Positions 60,411-64,000 of a DNA stretch of 64,000 nt are shown in pieces. Both the position numbers and the translations under genes were made by a program. The notes under the pieces were generated by a model that was not told where the DNA came from, did no database searches, and saw only the letters and a list, made by a program, of their open reading frames with translations. Location of the stretch: contig JANRIH010000036.1 of NCBI GenBank assembly GCA_033765145.1, positions 124,001-188,000 on the forward strand. The letters are read 5' to 3'. This DNA is from JAGVSR01 sp033765145. Its GTDB lineage: Bacteria; Pseudomonadota; Alphaproteobacteria; Rhizobiales; Hyphomicrobiaceae. Position 1 is the stretch's first letter. Every line of letters starts with the position of its first letter.

Positions 60411-60538
60411 CGAACCCCAATCCCGCGCGACTCAAGGCTGTTCCCATGCCTCTGATGACGCGGGCCGCCGGTCGATGCAAGGGTCTAGCGTCACAGATCG
60501 TCGCGAATCAATGGGATGGAAGGACCGTGGGCGGCACA

Positions 60539-61378
60539 ATGCAATTTCCGGGGGCGATCGACGGTCTCGTTCAACTCGCCCTCGCGGCCGGGCGGGAGAT
60601 CATGGCGCTCCGTCCGAGCGGCCGGGACGCCCGCGCCAAAACGGATGGAAGCCCGGTGACGGCGGCCGACGAAGCGGCGGAGCGGATCATCACGGCCGGT
60701 CTCGCCGAGCTTTTTCCTCGCCTGCCCGTCGTCGCCGAGGAGCGCGTCGCGGCAGACGATGTGCCCACGGACCTCGGGTCCCGGTTCGTGCTGGTCGATC
60801 CGCTCGACGGCACCAAGGAATTCGTCGACGGACGGCCCGAGTTCACGGTCAACATCGCAATTGTCGAGAATGGCGCGCCGGTCACGGGCGTCATCGTCGC
60901 GCCGGCGATGGGGGAAGGCTTTGCCGGCGGCCACGGTACAGCGTGGGCCTTTCGGTGTGATGCGGACGGCTTGCGGGACGTCGAAACCATTCGCGCGCGG
61001 CCCCGCGCCTCGCAACTCGCGGCCGTCGTCAGCCGATCGCATGCGACGCCCGAAACACTCGGCTATCTCGAGCAATTCGCTGTCGCGGAACAATTGTCCT
61101 ACGGATCGTCGTTGAAGCTCGCAAAGATCGCGGAGGGTAAGGCTGACATCTATCCGCGACTCGGGCGAACGATGGAGTGGGACATTGCGGCGGGCGACGC
61201 GATCCTTCGGGCCGCGGGCGGTTTCGTCACGACGCTCGACGGGCAGCCGATGACTTACGGGAAAATGCCGCCGGTCGTCGATGCGCCGTTCGCGAACCCG
61301 TATTTTGTCGCGTTCGGTGCATGGCCGATGGGGGACATCAGTGCGACGTTTGCGCGGAAGTCTGACGTTGCGCCTTGA
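60539..61378 (+). CDS. cysQ: 3'(2'),5'-bisphosphate nucleotidase (CysQ)
   Basis: Hydrolyses PAP, the by-product of PAPS-dependent sulfation, to AMP, relieving product inhibition. 279 residues from ATG 60539; GTG 60530 is an alternative. FIG-type phosphatase with AKTDGSPVTAADEAAE, PVVAEERVA (metal Glu pair), LVDPLDGTKEFVDG (metal Asp, DPLDGT) and MEWDIAAGDAILRAAGG (third metal Asp). It converges on cysNC with nine bases between, keeping PAPS making and PAP removal side by side. Confidence 0.95.
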   Translation: MQFPGAIDGLVQLALAAGREIMALRPSGRDARAKTDGSPVTAADEAAERIITAGLAELFPRLPVVAEERVAADDVPTDLGSRFVLVDPLDGTKEFVDGRPEFTVNIAIVENGAPVTGVIVAPAMGEGFAGGHGTAWAFRCDADGLRDVETIRARPRASQLAAVVSRSHATPETLGYLEQFAVAEQLSYGSSLKLAKIAEGKADIYPRLGRTMEWDIAAGDAILRAAGGFVTTLDGQPMTYGKMPPVVDAPFANPYFVAFGAWPMGDISATFARKSDVAP

Positions 61379-61387
61379 GTGCCTGTC

Positions 61388-63259
61388 CTACAGGCGGCCA
61401 GCATCGCGCAGGTAAACCATGATGCGTTCGATCAGGCTGTCGGGATCGGATCCGGCGGTGTCGAGATGCAGGTCGGGTGTCAGCGGCGGCTCGTAGGGAC
61501 TGTCGATGCCCGTGAAGTTCTTGATCTCTCCACGCATTGCTTTTGCGTAGAGCCCCTTCGGATCGCGGCGCGCGCACTCCTCGATCGGCGCATCCACGAA
61601 AATCTCGACGAACTCGCCTTCGCCAACCATGTCCCGGACCATGTCGCGTTCAGCGCGGAACGGGGAAATGAATGAGCAGAGGACGATCAGGCCTGCGTCG
61701 GAGAAGAGCTTGGCCACTTCGCCGATGCGTCGAATGTTTTCGACCCGGTCGGCGGCCGTGAAGCCGAGGTCGCGATTGATGCCGTGCCGGACATTGTCGC
61801 CGTCGAGCACATATGTGTGTTTTCCTGCATCGAAGAGGCGCTTTTCGAGGCGCTTCGAGAGCGTCGATTTTCCAGACCCCGAGAGGCCCGTGAACCAAAG
61901 CACGGTTGGGCGCTGGCCTTTCAAGTTTGCGCGGGCGGCCTTGTCGACAATCAGGCTTTCGACGTGAATGTTGGTCGCTCGACGGAGACCGAAATCGATC
62001 ATGCCGGCGGCCACGGTTTCATTCGTCGTTCGATCAACGAGGATGAACGCGCCGGTTTCCTTGCACGCCTTGTAGGCATCAAAGGCTACAGGCGTCGCGG
62101 TTGCGAGATTGCAGACCGCGATGTCATTGAGAACGAGCGTTCGCGCGGCCAGTTCCTGCATCGAGTTGACATCGACGCGGTGCTTGATCGCCGTGATGCT
62201 GGCGATCGTCCAGCGCATGCCGATGCGCATCTGGTACGAGCGGCCCGGCAGCATCGCGTCTTCGCTCATCCATAGGAGGTGCGCTGCGAACTGATCAGAG
62301 ACCTCGGGGCGATGATCGGGACCGGACAACACGTCGCCCCGCGCAATATCGATCTCGTCGGCGAGGACGAGCGTCACCGCTTCTCCAGCCGCAGCCTGGT
62401 CGAGATCCCCGTCAGCGGTCACGATGCGCTCGACACGCGATCCCTTGCCTGAAACCGCGGACACGATCGGCTCGCCTTTGGCGATGCGGCCCGCGGCAAT
62501 CGTTCCGGCAAAGCCGCGAAAATCGAGGTTCGGGCGGGCCACACGCTGGACGGGGAAACGAAACGGTGCGCCGTCTCGGGAGGCTTCGACATCGGCATCC
62601 TCGAGGGCTGCGATGAGCGTCGGGCCGACGTACCACCCGGTCTTCGCCGACTTCGCCATGACGTTCTCGCCGTAGCGTGCGGAAATCGGGATCGCTGTTA
62701 TGGACTGGAAGCCGAGACCCCCCGCGAACGCGCGATAGCTCGCCTCGATGTCGCGAAAGATACTCTCGGAGAACTCGACGAGATCGATTTTGTTGATCGC
62801 GAGGACGACGTGGCGGATGCCGAGGAGCGCGCAAATGTAGGAATGCCGCTTCGTCTGGACGAGTACGCCCTTGCGGGCGTCGATGAGAATGACCGCGAGA
62901 TCGGAATTGGAGGCGCCCGTCGCCATATTCCGGGTGTACTGTTCGTGACCGGGCGTGTCGGCGACGATAAAAGACCGGCGGTCGGTCGTGAAGTATCGGT
63001 AGGCGACGTCGATCGTGATGCCCTGCTGGCGCTCGATTTCCAGACCATCCACCAGGAGCGCGAGATCGATATCCTCGCCGGTCGTGCCATGCGTGCGGCT
63101 GTCACGCGTGACGGCCGCGAGCTGATCCTCGAAGATGAGCTTGGCATCGTAGAGCAGGCGCCCGATCAACGTTGACTTGCCATCGTCGACGGATCCGCAG
63201 GTCAGAAAGCGCAGAAGTCCTTTCTTGCGCGTCCCGGGCGAGGCGGCGTCCCTTTCCAT
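61388..63259 (-). CDS. cysNC: Sulfate adenylyltransferase subunit 1 / adenylylsulfate kinase (CysNC, NodQ-like)
   Basis: Bifunctional enzyme: the GTPase domain drives APS formation with CysD, the kinase domain phosphorylates APS to PAPS. 623 residues. CysN part 1-~445: GSVDDGKST (22-30), DTPGHEQYTRNM, NKIDLV. CysC part 450-623: P-loop GLSGSGKST (458-466), LDGDNVRHGINRDLGF and FISPFRAERD. The fused form is common in rhizobia, where NodPQ supplies PAPS for glycan sulfation. Its ATG shares a base with the cysD stop (TGATG). The kinase product PAPS is what the fusion sulfotransferase at 45.6-47.6 kb needs. Confidence 0.97.
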   Translation of the reverse strand: MERDAASPGTRKKGLLRFLTCGSVDDGKSTLIGRLLYDAKLIFEDQLAAVTRDSRTHGTTGEDIDLALLVDGLEIERQQGITIDVAYRYFTTDRRSFIVADTPGHEQYTRNMATGASNSDLAVILIDARKGVLVQTKRHSYICALLGIRHVVLAINKIDLVEFSESIFRDIEASYRAFAGGLGFQSITAIPISARYGENVMAKSAKTGWYVGPTLIAALEDADVEASRDGAPFRFPVQRVARPNLDFRGFAGTIAAGRIAKGEPIVSAVSGKGSRVERIVTADGDLDQAAAGEAVTLVLADEIDIARGDVLSGPDHRPEVSDQFAAHLLWMSEDAMLPGRSYQMRIGMRWTIASITAIKHRVDVNSMQELAARTLVLNDIAVCNLATATPVAFDAYKACKETGAFILVDRTTNETVAAGMIDFGLRRATNIHVESLIVDKAARANLKGQRPTVLWFTGLSGSGKSTLSKRLEKRLFDAGKHTYVLDGDNVRHGINRDLGFTAADRVENIRRIGEVAKLFSDAGLIVLCSFISPFRAERDMVRDMVGEGEFVEIFVDAPIEECARRDPKGLYAKAMRGEIKNFTGIDSPYEPPLTPDLHLDTAGSDPDSLIERIMVYLRDAGRL

Positions 63260-64000
63260 CAGAAATAGCCCTCGCGCTTCTTCTTCTCCATCGAGGCGGC
63301 ATCATCGGTATCGATCAGCCGGCCCTGGCGCTCCGAACTCCTCGACACCAGCATCTCATCGACGATGTCGTCGATCGTCGCGGCAGCGGATTCGATGGCG
63401 CCCGTCAGCGGATAGCAACCGAGCGTACGGAAGCGGACCCGACGCATCTCCGTCGCCTCTCCCGGTGCCAATGGGAGCCGATCGTCGTCGCGCATGATGA
63501 GCGTCCCCGCGCGCTCGACAACGGGACGTTCGGCGGCGAAATAGAGCGGCACGACGTCGATGCCTTCCGCCCGAATGTACTGCCAGACGTCGAGTTCGGT
63601 CCAATTCGACAACGGAAACACGCGGATCGATTCGCCCGGCTTGATCTTGGTGTTGAAGAGCGACCAGAGTTCCGGCCTCTGATTGCGCGGTTCCCAGGCG
63701 TGTTGCGCGTTGCGGAACGAGAAGACGCGCTCCTTTGCCCGGCTCTTCTCTTCGTCGCGGCGCGCACCGCCGAACGCGGCATCGAAGCCGTAGTGTTCAA
63801 GGGCCTGCTTCAAACCCTCGGTCTTCATGACTTGCGTATGGAGCGCTGATCCAGAGCTGATCGGGTCGATGCCGAGACGCTTGCCGTCGGGATTGACGTG
63901 GACGAGCAATTCGAGACCCAGGCGCGCCACGGTCGCGTCGCGGAAAGAAATCATCTCGCGAAACTTCCACGTCGTATCGACGTGCAACAGCGGGAACGGC
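63259..64000 (-). CDS. cysD: Sulfate adenylyltransferase subunit 2 (CysD), N-terminus outside window
   Basis: Catalytic ATP sulfurylase subunit, paired with CysN. 246 C-terminal residues are inside the window; the sequence at the edge reads PFPLLHVDTTWKFREM, so the open frame continues past base 64,000 and the PP-loop is expected there. Also visible: GGARRDEEKSRAKERVFSFR, FPLSNWTELDVWQYI and GCYPLTGAIES. An internal TTG in the frame near 63,987 is not a start. Its stop overlaps the cysNC ATG. Confidence 0.96.
   Translation of the reverse strand, partial: PFPLLHVDTTWKFREMISFRDATVARLGLELLVHVNPDGKRLGIDPISSGSALHTQVMKTEGLKQALEHYGFDAAFGGARRDEEKSRAKERVFSFRNAQHAWEPRNQRPELWSLFNTKIKPGESIRVFPLSNWTELDVWQYIRAEGIDVVPLYFAAERPVVERAGTLIMRDDDRLPLAPGEATEMRRVRFRTLGCYPLTGAIESAAATIDDIVDEMLVSRSSERQGRLIDTDDAASMEKKKREGYF

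Noticed and set aside
1..64000. CRISPR arrays, insertion sequences, phage or toxin-antitoxin genes
   Set aside because: Looked for spaced direct repeats, terminal inverted repeats and transposase or integrase motifs; none found.

Overview
The window is high-GC DNA from a bacteriochlorophyll-a-producing alphaproteobacterium. The gene order bchFNBHLM-lhaA-puhABC-acsF-puhE-hemA, the Shemin-pathway hemA, the paired aerR-ppsR regulators, and a heme operon carrying bacterial mitofilin all fit Hyphomicrobiales (Rhizobiales). The genus cannot be read from the sequence. The oxygen-dependent cyclase gene acsF shows that pigment can be made with oxygen present. No insertion sequence, CRISPR array, phage gene or rRNA gene was seen. 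One tRNA gene is present.

Bases 1-26,000 hold part of a photosynthesis gene cluster. Leftward genes, in transcription order, are aerR-ppsR, then bchG, a PucC-like BCD-family transporter and bchP, then a small membrane protein, an unusual HAD-CBS fusion, bchI and bchD (which runs off the left edge). Rightward from a divergent control region at 9,872-10,188 comes a tightly packed run: bchF, bchN, bchB, bchH, bchL, bchM, lhaA, puhA, puhB, puhC, an unknown 100-residue protein, acsF, puhE and hemA. Sites resembling the PpsR/CrtJ consensus lie in the aerR/bchF gap and in front of bchG. The puf, crt, bchC and bchXYZ genes are not in the window.

Bases 26,000-36,640 are mostly housekeeping: a small membrane protein, gpsA, tsaD, then hemC-hemD-mic60-hemY-SDR ending at a strong intrinsic terminator, then manC on the other strand and tRNA-Thr(CGT).

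Bases 36,641-64,000 form a large surface-polysaccharide locus. It has nucleotide-sugar genes for GDP-L-fucose (manC, gmd, fcl), dTDP-L-rhamnose (rfbABCD) and UDP-sulfoquinovose (sqdB). It also has a Wzm/Wzt ABC exporter with a carbohydrate-binding C-terminal domain, a polyprenyl-phosphate sugar-1-phosphate transferase, at least five glycosyltransferases or glycosyltransferase domains beyond that initiator, four FkbM-type methyltransferases and an OafA-type O-acyltransferase. A 667-residue protein joins a PAPS-type sulfotransferase domain to a glycosyltransferase domain through a coiled coil. The right end carries cysD-cysNC (PAPS synthesis) and cysQ (PAP removal).

Read together, the right half looks like a self-contained system for making, sulfating, methylating and exporting a fucose/rhamnose polysaccharide, with its own activated-sulfate supply and by-product clearance, and possibly with sulfoquinovose as a sugar component. 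This locus, and the sulfotransferase-glycosyltransferase fusion in it, is the best candidate for an undescribed system. The degenerate HAD-CBS fusion upstream of the Mg-chelatase genes is the second.
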